Shown in pieces: positions 26,301 through 34,054 of a DNA stretch of 64,000 nt. The stretch is from an uncultured Erythrobacter sp. (GTDB taxonomy: Bacteria > Pseudomonadota > Alphaproteobacteria > Sphingomonadales > Sphingomonadaceae). The stretch lies in contig CANMSD010000002.1 of NCBI GenBank assembly GCA_947500645.1, forward strand, positions 434,001-498,000, read 5' to 3'. Under the pieces are notes generated by a model. It was given only the letters and a program-made list of their open reading frames with translations. It ran no database searches and had not been told where the DNA came from. Position 1 is the stretch's first letter, and the number at the start of each line of letters is the position of its first letter. The position numbers and the translations under genes were made by a program.

Positions 26301-26371
26301 GCGGAATTCATTCCTTAAAGCGTGTGTGGCGAGCGCGCCGTGACAATGCGCTTAGACAATAGGAGCAAGTC

Positions 26372-26974
26372 TTGTCGAGCAGACCCGCCAACGCTGTGCG
26401 CAAGACTTTGTATTTCGCCGGCGTGAGTATGGTGTTTTTGTCTGCAGCTTCCTTGAGCGCGCAGGATGACACGACGGAGACACCGCAACCGGCCAGAGAG
26501 CCTATCGCCGATAGCGCACCGCCCGAACCCGAAGAACCGGTGAGGATCGACCTTACCGTCACCGTACCGCGCGGCGATGTGAACGAAAGCAATGTGCGCG
26601 AATGCGAGGATGAGGCGGATGCGGCCAGCATCTCAGGCGACATCATTGTGTGCCGGCGACTGGGCGAGGACAATTCCAACTACTACAGCGGCAGCCGTGC
26701 GGATGCACAAAAGCGCGTGGCTCAGGAAACCGCCTTTTCCGGCGATCCGCGCACACCCGAAGCCTTCGGCATTCCCAATCATGGCAATCCAATTAGCATC
26801 GGATCGGTGCCGCCGCCCGCGCTGATTATCGATGTGGAGGCTCTGCCCGAAGCACCGCCTGGTTCGGATGCAGACCGGATTGCGCGCGGCCTCCCGCCGC
26901 TGGGCGAGGAAGAATTGACCGAGGAAGAAGAGAAGGCGCGGCGTGAGGCGCTGGGATTGGGCACGCCGGAGTAA
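26372..26974 (+). CDS. Exported hypothetical protein (TTG start)
   Basis: A 200-residue protein. The best start is TTG 26372, six bases after AGGAG; the first internal ATG would cut the signal peptide (NAVRKTLYFAGVSMVFLSAASLSAQ). The mature part is Pro/Glu-rich, with one cysteine pair (VRECEDEADAASISGDIIVCRRLGED), a repeated-looking PPEPEEPVRIDLTVTVPRGD start and an acidic C-terminus (LGEEELTEEEEKARREALG). I recall similar unnamed proteins in Erythrobacteraceae; no function known. Confidence 0.75.
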   Translation: MSSRPANAVRKTLYFAGVSMVFLSAASLSAQDDTTETPQPAREPIADSAPPEPEEPVRIDLTVTVPRGDVNESNVRECEDEADAASISGDIIVCRRLGEDNSNYYSGSRADAQKRVAQETAFSGDPRTPEAFGIPNHGNPISIGSVPPPALIIDVEALPEAPPGSDADRIARGLPPLGEEELTEEEEKARREALGLGTPE

Positions 26975-27008
26975 TCTCTTTCCGCACTCGCATCCGCGAG
27001 CGCGACGT

Positions 27009-27067
27009 CCTCGCTCACGCGATCAAAGATCGCATCGCTGCGGGCGGCCATGCGGCCTTGCGAACCC
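27009..27067 (+). repeat. Intergenic palindromic repeat, copy 2
   Basis: Starts CCTCGCTCACGCGATC, with hairpin GCGATC-AAA-GATCGC, then TCGCTGCGGGCGG and GGCCTTGCG. The neighbouring bases hold more stems, including GAACCC-TAGC-GGGTTC (27062-27077). It lies between two convergent genes, so it may terminate both transcripts. Confidence 0.8.
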
Positions 27068-27202
27068 TAGCGGGTTCGAACTGGCTCGGTCCGCCAACGG
27101 ACGGACCGCAAGCGCGAACGCGCGCCCGAGCCTATGCGAGGAAAGCCTAGGCGGACGGATGTCCGCCGCCCGGCGTCTGAGGGTCACAAAAAACAGACTC
27201 AC

Positions 27203-28540
27203 CTAACTCTTCAGGATCGGCATCACCAAAGGCGGCGCGGTCAGGCTGTCTGAACCCTCCAGCAGATCGAGCGCCTCGCGCACGCAGCGCTCCGGCCCTT
27301 CGTGAGTGACCATCGCCACGAGCACGTCTCCACCATCCGACGGTCGGCCCTGCTGAATCAGACTTTCGATCGAAACATTGCCATCGCGCATGGCCGCCGT
27401 GATTTCTGCCAACACGCCTGGCCGGTCGGTCACGGTAAAGCGCAGATAGGTGCGCTCCATCCGGTGGCCCGGCTCAGTCGCGGGCAGCTTTTTAAGCTGA
27501 GCAACGGGTACGGAAAACGGCACGCCAATATCCTCGCGCGCTATGTCGATCAGGTCGGCAACCACAGCGCTTGCGGTCGGGCCATCGCCCGCCCCCGCGC
27601 CTTGGAACAGCAAGCGACCGGAGAAATTGCCCTCAGCCACCACCGCATTGGTGGGCCCATCAACCGGGGCGAGTGGGTGATCCTTGGGCACGAGGCAGGG
27701 CCGCACGCGCTGTAGCAATTTCGCGCCATCGGGCCCGTCGCTCTCGACATCGGCCATCGCAATCAGGCGGATAACAAAGCCCAGCGCATCGGCCTGCGCG
27801 ATATCGGCGCTGCGCACCTGGCTGATACCGGTCGTGCGCACGGCGTCGAAATCGACCCGCGCACCAAATCCAATCCCGGCAAGGATCGCGAGCTTATGCG
27901 CGGCATCGACGCCTTCGATATCGAAAGTCGGGTCCGCCTCGGCATAGCCAAGCCGCTGCGCCTCGGCGAGCGTCTCGCCAAAATCCGCGCCGGTCTCTTC
28001 CATTTCCGACAGGATGTAATTGCAGGTGCCGTTGAGAATGCCATAGATTCGCGTGAGCGCATTGGCCGCCGCGCCTTCGCGCAGACCCTTCACCACCGGA
28101 ATGCCGCCAGCCACCGCCGCTTCGAACTTGAGCGACTGATTGTGCGATTCGGCGATCTCGGCGAGCGCCATGCCGTGATGCGCGATCATCGCCTTATTGG
28201 CAGTGACAAAGCCCTTGCCCGCGCCGAGCGCCGATTTGGCCAGCGCCAGTGCCGGGCCATCCGAGCCGCCAATCAACTCGACCACGACATCGACATCCGG
28301 ATTGGCAGACATCGCCATCATATCGTCGGTCCAGCTGTAGGACGAAAGGTCGATTCCGCGATCCTTGTTGCGGTCGCGCGCATTGACACTGACGACTTCG
28401 ATCGCCCGGCCAGCACGCGCGGCAATCAGATCGTGATTGGTCTCAAGCAAGCGAATGACCCCCGCACCGACAGTGCCGAGGCCCGCAATCGCGATACGAA
28501 GTGGGGGCCGCAATGGTGGTTTGGCGTCAGCGATGCTCAA
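27203..28540 (-). CDS. hom: Homoserine dehydrogenase
   Basis: A 445-residue enzyme reducing aspartate semialdehyde to homoserine for threonine, methionine and isoleucine. The start is TTG 28540, preceded by AGGAGGAA at the right spacing; no ATG nearby would keep the NAD(P) motif GLGTVGAGV. Other motifs: FVTANKAMIAHHG (catalytic Lys region), GILNGTCNYILSEMEE and the substrate segment GYAEADPTFDIEGVDAAHKLAIL. A C-terminal ACT domain (YLRFTVTDRPGVLAEITAAM) implies feedback control by an amino acid, usually threonine. Confidence 0.97.
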   Translation of the reverse strand: MSIADAKPPLRPPLRIAIAGLGTVGAGVIRLLETNHDLIAARAGRAIEVVSVNARDRNKDRGIDLSSYSWTDDMMAMSANPDVDVVVELIGGSDGPALALAKSALGAGKGFVTANKAMIAHHGMALAEIAESHNQSLKFEAAVAGGIPVVKGLREGAAANALTRIYGILNGTCNYILSEMEETGADFGETLAEAQRLGYAEADPTFDIEGVDAAHKLAILAGIGFGARVDFDAVRTTGISQVRSADIAQADALGFVIRLIAMADVESDGPDGAKLLQRVRPCLVPKDHPLAPVDGPTNAVVAEGNFSGRLLFQGAGAGDGPTASAVVADLIDIAREDIGVPFSVPVAQLKKLPATEPGHRMERTYLRFTVTDRPGVLAEITAAMRDGNVSIESLIQQGRPSDGGDVLVAMVTHEGPERCVREALDLLEGSDSLTAPPLVMPILKS

Positions 28541-28666
28541 TCAATTCCTCCTGCACCGGCGGGCCGATAAGAGCCGGCTCGCCGTATCAAGGCAGGGGCA
28601 TTAAAGCGGCAGAGGCGCACCGCAAGAGCATTTTGGCTTTAGTCGCCGCAAGACTAACTGGTCTAA

Positions 28667-29533
28667 TTAGCTATTCGTGATCCGACGCTCGCACGGGCCG
28701 AGCTGTTCGAGCACGAAACTGTAGTCGGTTGCAGCGAGCCGCCGAGCGGCGGGATCGCGCGACAGATTGGCGGAACTGGGCAGGTTCGCGGGCAGTGCGC
28801 AGGCCAGACGATACCACTGCACGGATTGCGGTACTGGGGGGCGCGCAGCCGAATCGATTATCTCACCCCAGGAGACGCCCCAAACCGGGTTCTGGCCGGG
28901 ACGGCGCAGAACGCTCAACGACACTGGCGAGCGATCCTTCGTGCCGAGAAAAATCTGCGTTTCCGATTCGCCTACCAGATTGCCCTGCACTGCAAGCGCG
29001 TCGTTCACACCCGTCACCACGGGCGGAGCGTCATTGGCAACCAGTTGCGTCAGAATCGGACGCAAGCGCGCCTCCAGCGCGGAGGTGTAGTCAATCTGGC
29101 TGCCGGCCCCGACAAGCTGCAAAGACCCTCTTTTACCGGGGACGTTGCGGGCAAATAGCAGCATCTCGCGATTCTTGAGCTTGGGCGGTTTGCCTTTCTC
29201 ATTAAGCGGCACATCGACCACGTAGTTGAGCGATTCGCCCACTGAGCTTGATCCCGCGAGTAAAGCAAGCGTGCGCGCCTCTATATATAGGCGCGCGAAT
29301 CCGGGCGCGAGACCGGGCGCTCGTTCAGGTTTGACGGTGATTTGTCGGCGGATTTCAACCCGTACGACCAGCTCGCTACGGTCTGCCAGCGTCGTCAAGT
29401 CCGCAAAAGTTGCTAACTCGCTGAGCGGGGCCGTCGGCTCTTGCGCGATCACAGGGACAGGGGCAAGCGCGAGACAAGCGGCGAGAGCCAGAACGCTGTT
29501 TTTGTTTGTTAAAATACGGTTAAACATAGACAT
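28667..29533 (-). CDS. Exported hypothetical protein
   Basis: A 288-residue protein. ATG 29533 (MSMFNRILTNKNSVLALAACLALAPVPVIAQ) gives a good signal peptide; the frame extends upstream without one. The mature protein has ELVVRVEIRRQITVKPERAPGLAPGFARLYIEARTLALLAG and a C-terminal cysteine-containing segment (LEQLGPCERRI). No recognised domain. Monocistronic between hom and the divergent tonB operon. Confidence 0.75.
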   Translation of the reverse strand: MSMFNRILTNKNSVLALAACLALAPVPVIAQEPTAPLSELATFADLTTLADRSELVVRVEIRRQITVKPERAPGLAPGFARLYIEARTLALLAGSSSVGESLNYVVDVPLNEKGKPPKLKNREMLLFARNVPGKRGSLQLVGAGSQIDYTSALEARLRPILTQLVANDAPPVVTGVNDALAVQGNLVGESETQIFLGTKDRSPVSLSVLRRPGQNPVWGVSWGEIIDSAARPPVPQSVQWYRLACALPANLPSSANLSRDPAARRLAATDYSFVLEQLGPCERRITNS

Positions 29534-29758
29534 TGCAGATATACCTTTGGTGCGCCAAAGCGCGAGCCAGTTGCGTTCAGCTGTTCCACGCTTGAGACAC
29601 TGAATCGGTCCTGAATAGATAAAGCGTTTGATTGCCTCCCGCATGGCCGTTAAAGCCTGCGGTTACCCAAAGCGAGGATGGGGACATAGTCGCTTCGGGT
29701 CGCGGTTGTAACGTGTGGGAGAAATCGCGTTGTCAGCCAATCAGGTGAAAAAGCCTGT

Positions 29759-29771
29759 TCCCAATATGGGA
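29759..29771. promoter_or_regulatory. Inverted repeat upstream of tonB
   Basis: TCCCAATATGGGA is a 5-bp inverted repeat around ATA, about 95 bases before the tonB start, in the region shared with the divergent exported-protein gene. It could be an operator or a chance palindrome. Confidence 0.3.
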
Positions 29772-29866
29772 TGATGTGAGATAACGAGTTTCATGTGCAG
29801 TTCTGACTGTGCTTGAAGATCGGACCGGTTTTTGCCCGGTTGAAACGACGGAGAGAAAGCAACTGG

Positions 29867-30535
29867 ATGGCCTACGCTGACCAAAAAATGAGCAATAATC
29901 GTATTATTGCTCTGATCATCGTGGCGATAATTCATGTGGCTGTCGGCTACATGCTGGTTACGGGATTGGCCATTTCGGCGGTCAAGAACGTGGTCGAGCG
30001 TGTGACGACGATCGACATTGAGGAACCACCACCCCCTGAGGAAGAGCCACCTCCACCACCACCACCGGAAGAGGTCCCTCCTCCGCCAGTGTTTGTGCCG
30101 GATGTGCCGCTGGATTTGAACCCGAATCCAAACCCACCGCAAACGGATAATACACCGCCGCCGCCAAGGCCGGCGCCTGATCCGAATGCAGGTCGCGAAC
30201 CGGCACCGGCGCCACCACCACCACCACCACAGCCGGATCTTTCGGAACCAGCTTCTCCTCGGAACCAAGGCCGTTGGGCTGCGCAAATTCAGCGCAACTA
30301 CCCAACTCGTGCCATCCGCCGTGAGGAAGAAGGTACTGTGGGTGTTGCCGTGACGGTCAACTCCAACGGCAGAGTCGATTCGTGCAGCGTGACGAGGCCC
30401 AGCGGATCAAGCGCGCTTGATGATGCAGCCTGTAAGGGTATGCAGCGTTACGCACGCTTCAATCCTGCGAAAGATCGCGCAGGCAACCCGACATCTGGTC
30501 GTTTCTCGACAAGTATCAGGTATCAACTGGATTAA
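29867..30535 (+). CDS. tonB: Energy transducer TonB
   Basis: A 222-residue TonB-family protein. ATG 29867 lies after GGAGAG. A single N-terminal membrane anchor (RIIALIIVAIIHVAVGYMLV) is followed by a long Pro/Glu-rich periplasmic spacer (about 55-135, with runs of Pro) and a C-terminal TonB domain (RNYPTRAIRREEEGTVGVAVTVNSNGRV...ARFNPAKDRAGNP). It carries proton-motive energy from ExbBD to outer-membrane receptors. First gene of tonB-exbB-exbD1-exbD2. Confidence 0.95.
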   Translation: MAYADQKMSNNRIIALIIVAIIHVAVGYMLVTGLAISAVKNVVERVTTIDIEEPPPPEEEPPPPPPPEEVPPPPVFVPDVPLDLNPNPNPPQTDNTPPPPRPAPDPNAGREPAPAPPPPPPQPDLSEPASPRNQGRWAAQIQRNYPTRAIRREEEGTVGVAVTVNSNGRVDSCSVTRPSGSSALDDAACKGMQRYARFNPAKDRAGNPTSGRFSTSIRYQLD

Positions 30536-30602
30536 ACCGCATTGGATTGGGGCGCGGTCCAATGAGGCCGCTACCCGGGGATATTAAAGAGGACTTTTCG
30601 CA

Positions 30603-31391
30603 ATGATTATTCAACTTCTGAACGCTGCTGCGACTGAAGCAGCTCCGGAAAACCAGTTTGGCTTTGTCAAAGCCATGGAAGAAGGCGGCCCTGTCGCCTG
30701 GTTCATTCTTTCCGTCATGATCATCATGAGCGTCGGCTCATTCTACATTCTCATCACCAAGCTGCTCGAGCAGAACAAGGTGATGAAGCAGGCCAAGGGA
30801 CTGCAGTCGTTCTGGCGCGCCGGATCGATCAAGGAAGGCGCAACGAAGCTGGAAAAGAACAGTGCATGGCGCCAGCTCGCTGACGATGCGCTCAAGGCGA
30901 ATGACGACCACGCTAAGATGACCGATCAGCGTGAAGCGCACGATTACCTGCACGGTACTCTTCAAGCTTCGGAAGACTCGATCAACTCGAAGCTTGCGGG
31001 CGGCCTGCCGTTCCTCGCATCGGTCGGTGCAACCGCACCGTTTATTGGTCTGCTCGGTACGGTGATCGGTATTTACCGCGCACTGATCAACATCGGCATC
31101 GCCGGTTCGGCATCGATCGACAAGGTCGCTGGCCCTGTTGGTGAGGCTCTGATCATGACCGCAATTGGTCTGCTCGTGGCCGTGCCTGCCGTGCTTGCGT
31201 TTAACTGGCTGCAGAGCCGCAATCGTCGGATTGCCGAACTCATGACCGGCTTCACCACCGACATCCTGGCATACATCAGCTCTGACGGCGCGGTTAAGCC
31301 AGCTGTCGGCGCTGCACCTGTCAAGAAGCCAGCTGCTGCTGCCAAGCCTGCGACCACCGCAGGCGGCGTGAAGCCAGCGGCGCGCTCGTAA
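30603..31391 (+). CDS. exbB: Biopolymer transport protein ExbB (MotA/TolQ/ExbB)
   Basis: A 262-residue inner-membrane proton-channel subunit. It has an N-terminal TM (AWFILSVMIIMSVGSFYILI), a cytoplasmic loop, and two further TM segments with the family stretch GGLPFLASVGATAPFIGLLGTVIGIYRAL...AGPVGEALIMTAIGLLVAVPAVLAFNWL. The C-terminus is a Lys/Pro/Ala-rich tail. Ribosome site AGAGGA. Forms a pentamer around an ExbD dimer. Confidence 0.96.
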   Translation: MIIQLLNAAATEAAPENQFGFVKAMEEGGPVAWFILSVMIIMSVGSFYILITKLLEQNKVMKQAKGLQSFWRAGSIKEGATKLEKNSAWRQLADDALKANDDHAKMTDQREAHDYLHGTLQASEDSINSKLAGGLPFLASVGATAPFIGLLGTVIGIYRALINIGIAGSASIDKVAGPVGEALIMTAIGLLVAVPAVLAFNWLQSRNRRIAELMTGFTTDILAYISSDGAVKPAVGAAPVKKPAAAAKPATTAGGVKPAARS

Positions 31392-31503
31392 CCATATGAC
31401 ATGGGGGCGGCCTGCGGGTCGCCTCCATAGTTCTCGCGGTTGCAAGACCAGAAACGGTTACAAGCCCGCTAAGCGGGAAAAAGCATACGGATAGGAATTC
31501 ACA
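31392..31503 (+). other. exbB-exbD1 spacer with two hairpins
   Basis: 112 bases holding a G-rich stem near 31404-31427 and a perfect CCCGC-TAA-GCGGG hairpin at 31465-31477 before the exbD1 ribosome site. These may set the ExbB:ExbD ratio by partial termination or differential RNA decay; this is inference. Confidence 0.4.
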
Positions 31504-32031
31504 ATGGCGATTTCGATGGGAGGGGGCGAGACCCCGATGTCGGACATCAACACCACGCCGCTGGTCGACGTGATGCTGGTGCTCCTGATCATCTTCCTCA
31601 TCGCGGTTCCGGTGGCGATTCAGACGATTGAGAAGCTGGAAATTCCAGTCTTCGAATCGATCGAGTCGGAAGACAAGGTTGAGAACCTGCTTCTGACCGT
31701 CAGCACGACCGACGGAGCTGGCAACAGTGCCGGCGAACCCGGCTTTGAAGGCGCTGCGCGTAATGGCGAATGCCGGATCTACTTCAACAACATCACACCG
31801 GTGAGTTCGGAAGAGCTGTACGATCAGGCGTTCGCGCGCCTTGACGCAATCGTTGAGCGCGCTGGCGGTCCGGAAGCGATCATGGAAGATCCAGACCAGA
31901 TCCCACAGGTGCACATTCGCGGCGACGTGAACGCACCATGGCGCTGTGTCGCTGGGGCGATCTTCAACGTGCAACGTGCCGGTTATCCGACAATCGGCTT
32001 CATCTCAAACCCGGTCGACCCTGGCATCTAA
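31504..32031 (+). CDS. exbD: Biopolymer transport protein ExbD, first copy
   Basis: A 175-residue Exb[29 protein letters not shown] carries the single TM with the proton-relay Asp (LVDVMLV). The periplasmic part is longer than in the other two copies, with an insert ([40 protein letters not shown]) and two cysteines that could pair. It lies between exbB and exbD2. Confidence 0.93.
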   Translation: MAISMGGGETPMSDINTTPLVDVMLVLLIIFLIAVPVAIQTIEKLEIPVFESIESEDKVENLLLTVSTTDGAGNSAGEPGFEGAARNGECRIYFNNITPVSSEELYDQAFARLDAIVERAGGPEAIMEDPDQIPQVHIRGDVNAPWRCVAGAIFNVQRAGYPTIGFISNPVDPGI

Positions 32032-32061
32032 GCCGGTCGCAACGAACCAGGAGAAAAACCT

Positions 32062-32526
32062 ATGGGTATGTCCGGAGGCAAGCTCGACGGCGAGCCAATG
32101 ATCGACATGAACATGACGCCGCTGATCGACGTCCTGCTCGTGCTGCTGATCATGTTCATCATTACCATTCCGGTGGCGACGCACTCGGTCAATATCGACC
32201 TTCCGCCGCCATCGCCGCCGAATAACGAGAACGATATCGATCCGATCAAGAACAAGGTTGTTCTGACCGAGAACGATGAAATCTTGTGGAACGGCGATGT
32301 GGTGACCGACGGCCAACTGCGCCAGTTGCTGACCGACTCGCTACGGCTTCAGCCAGAGCCAGAGCTGCAATTCGAGCCAGCTGCGCAAGCCAGCTATGAA
32401 TTGTCGGCCAAGGTGCTGCAGCTGATCAAAGGCGTCGGCGTGACGAAGTTCGGCTTTGTCGGTAACGAGCAATATCGCACTTTCGGCACAGGCGGCCCTG
32501 CCGTTGGCGCTGGTGGAGCTCAATAA
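32062..32526 (+). CDS. exbD: Biopolymer transport protein ExbD, second copy
   Basis: A 154-residue ExbD: MIDMNMTPLIDVLLVLLIMFIITIPVATHSVNIDLPPP (TM and relay Asp), then periplasmic LSAKVLQLIKGVGVTKFGFVGNEQYRTF. It ends in a Gly/Ala tail. Two ExbD types after one ExbB suggest a hetero-oligomer or alternative partners. The ribosome site AGGAG is clear. A strong terminator follows at 32554-32591. Confidence 0.94.
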   Translation: MGMSGGKLDGEPMIDMNMTPLIDVLLVLLIMFIITIPVATHSVNIDLPPPSPPNNENDIDPIKNKVVLTENDEILWNGDVVTDGQLRQLLTDSLRLQPEPELQFEPAAQASYELSAKVLQLIKGVGVTKFGFVGNEQYRTFGTGGPAVGAGGAQ

Positions 32527-32553
32527 GAGCGACGCTCTCACATAGAAACACCG

Positions 32554-32591
32554 AAAGGGGCGGGTTGCTTTGATGCGATCCGCCCCTTTTT
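32554..32591 (+). terminator. Rho-independent terminator after exbD2
   Basis: AAAGGGGCGG (32554-32563) pairs with CCGCCCCTTT (32580-32589), followed by more T. This ends the tonB-exbB-exbD1-exbD2 transcript. Confidence 0.85.
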
Positions 32592-32848
32592 CGTGGGCGT
32601 AGGGCTGGGTCGGTCGCGCATGACATACAACGCGGCGCGGACCAGTTCGTGGGTTACGAACAGATGCGCGCGCAAAGCGAAAATAAGTATGCGTTAGGCA
32701 ACTTATCAGTTATGATATACAATCTCTTTCTCGGTGACTGATCTCTCCCGGGTCAGTCGCCGTCCAGACCCGATTGATCGGGCGGCGGCGAACGATCTTA
32801 CGCGCTGGCTATCCGATGCCGAGGGTCGAGCAGAGGAGAGAGAGACTC
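32592..32848 (+). other. Interval before the third exbD
   Basis: After the terminator there are about 257 bases with no gene. The part 32680-32740 is AT-richer (TTATCAGTTATGATATAC region) and probably holds a separate promoter for the third exbD. No operator was recognised. Confidence 0.4.
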
Positions 32849-33283
32849 ATGCCAAGTAAAGTTCGCCATCCCGATGGCTTTGCCAGTCGCAAGCGCTCGA
32901 TGGGTGAGATGAATGTCACGCCCTTCATTGATGTGTTGCTGGTGCTGCTGATCATGTTGATGCTTGCCATACCGATCCAGACCAACACGACCGAGGTTGA
33001 CTTGCCGAGCACGCGGGGTGGCGAGGCGAATGCGGTTTCAAACACGGTCTTCATCGACGAGGCCGACCGGCTCTATTGGAACGGCGCACCGGTGTCGCGC
33101 AGCGAACTGCGCGCCAATCTGGAAGCCGCCAGCGCCATGCCCGAAAACCCTTTGCTACGCTTCGAACCCGCCGCGCTGGCAAGCTATGACCAGTCCGCAC
33201 GAACCATCGCACTGATCAAGGATAGCGGGGCGGAGAAGTTCGCCTTTGTCGGCAATCATCAGCATGGGGACTTTGGGAGGTAG
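32849..33283 (+). CDS. exbD: Biopolymer transport protein ExbD, third copy
   Basis: A 144-residue ExbD from ATG 32849 after AGGAGAG. MNVTPFIDVLLVLLIMLMLAIPIQTNTTEVDLPS holds the TM and relay Asp. The periplasmic part (DRLYWNGAPVSRSELRANLEAASAM...IALIKDSGAEKFAFVGNHQHG) is closest to copy 2. It has its own expression unit after the terminator, so it may be used under different conditions. Confidence 0.92.
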   Translation: MPSKVRHPDGFASRKRSMGEMNVTPFIDVLLVLLIMLMLAIPIQTNTTEVDLPSTRGGEANAVSNTVFIDEADRLYWNGAPVSRSELRANLEAASAMPENPLLRFEPAALASYDQSARTIALIKDSGAEKFAFVGNHQHGDFGR

Positions 33284-33421
33284 TCCCCAGATTCGGGAAG
33301 CGCTCAAACTCATTGTGCAAGCTCGTTGCCCGGTCTTGGCCACCTACGTTATCACGCATAGCGCTTAGAAAGCAGCAGACTGAACTAAGCCCCTCACACC
33401 GTAGTCTACCATGAGTGTCGA

Positions 33422-33895
33422 CTAACTGGGCAGTTCCATTATCCATTCGCGCTGAGAATCGGTGTCCGGGATTTTAACCCGGCGTGCATCCTGAATTGCA
33501 GCCATGGCAGCGGCAGGCTCCATGCCACAGTAGATCAGCAGGGTAGAGGCGATCACGGCAGACCGACCAATGCCCGCTCGACAATGAATTGCCGTTGACC
33601 GATTTTTAGCGACGATTTCTGCCGCAAAACGCATGGCGTCGCTCGTCTCTGGAACGCCTCGATCCGGGATTGGAAAGGAAAGGTATTCAATGCCCATTTC
33701 GTTGCAAAGCCTGGCCTCCTCTTCCAGGCCAAGATCTCTGATTTCTTTGTCTTCCAGCAAGCTGACAACAACCTCCACACCAGAACGCTTCCAGTGAGCA
33801 ACTTCATCTTCCAGCCAGTCACCCGCGCGTGGCCGAGCCATGATTGCAAGTTCGGGTGTTGTGTTGGTGGAAATCCAATAGATTTCAGACAGCAT
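33422..33895 (-). CDS. Dual-specificity/tyrosine-type protein phosphatase
   Basis: A 157-residue cysteine phosphatase. ATG 33895 follows GAGGTGAG. The active-site loop HCRAGIGRSA (His-Cys-x5-Arg) is preceded by the general-acid region FPIPDRG. Other landmarks are LAIMARPRAGDWLEDEV and LLEDKEIRDLGLEEEARLC. Such proteins remove phosphate from tyrosine or from small phosphorylated molecules; substrate unknown. Convergent with the third exbD. Confidence 0.88.
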   Translation of the reverse strand: MLSEIYWISTNTTPELAIMARPRAGDWLEDEVAHWKRSGVEVVVSLLEDKEIRDLGLEEEARLCNEMGIEYLSFPIPDRGVPETSDAMRFAAEIVAKNRSTAIHCRAGIGRSAVIASTLLIYCGMEPAAAMAAIQDARRVKIPDTDSQREWIMELPS

Positions 33896-34054
33896 ATATC
33901 TCACCTCGCTGAATGTCAGATCTTGGAAAAGATCGACGCCCTATCGGACGGCCGCAACTAGTTCGAAAGCAAAAACTGGGCTGACGCTGAACGGGCCCCT
34001 ATGCTGGCGGGCTAGCAAGGCCTGCAAATGCGGGGCCACCCGGTCCAACGGCAC

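Noticed and set aside
32592..32848. A Fur-type operator before the third exbD
   Set aside because: The AT-rich stretch has partial palindromes but no convincing match to a known iron-box consensus.
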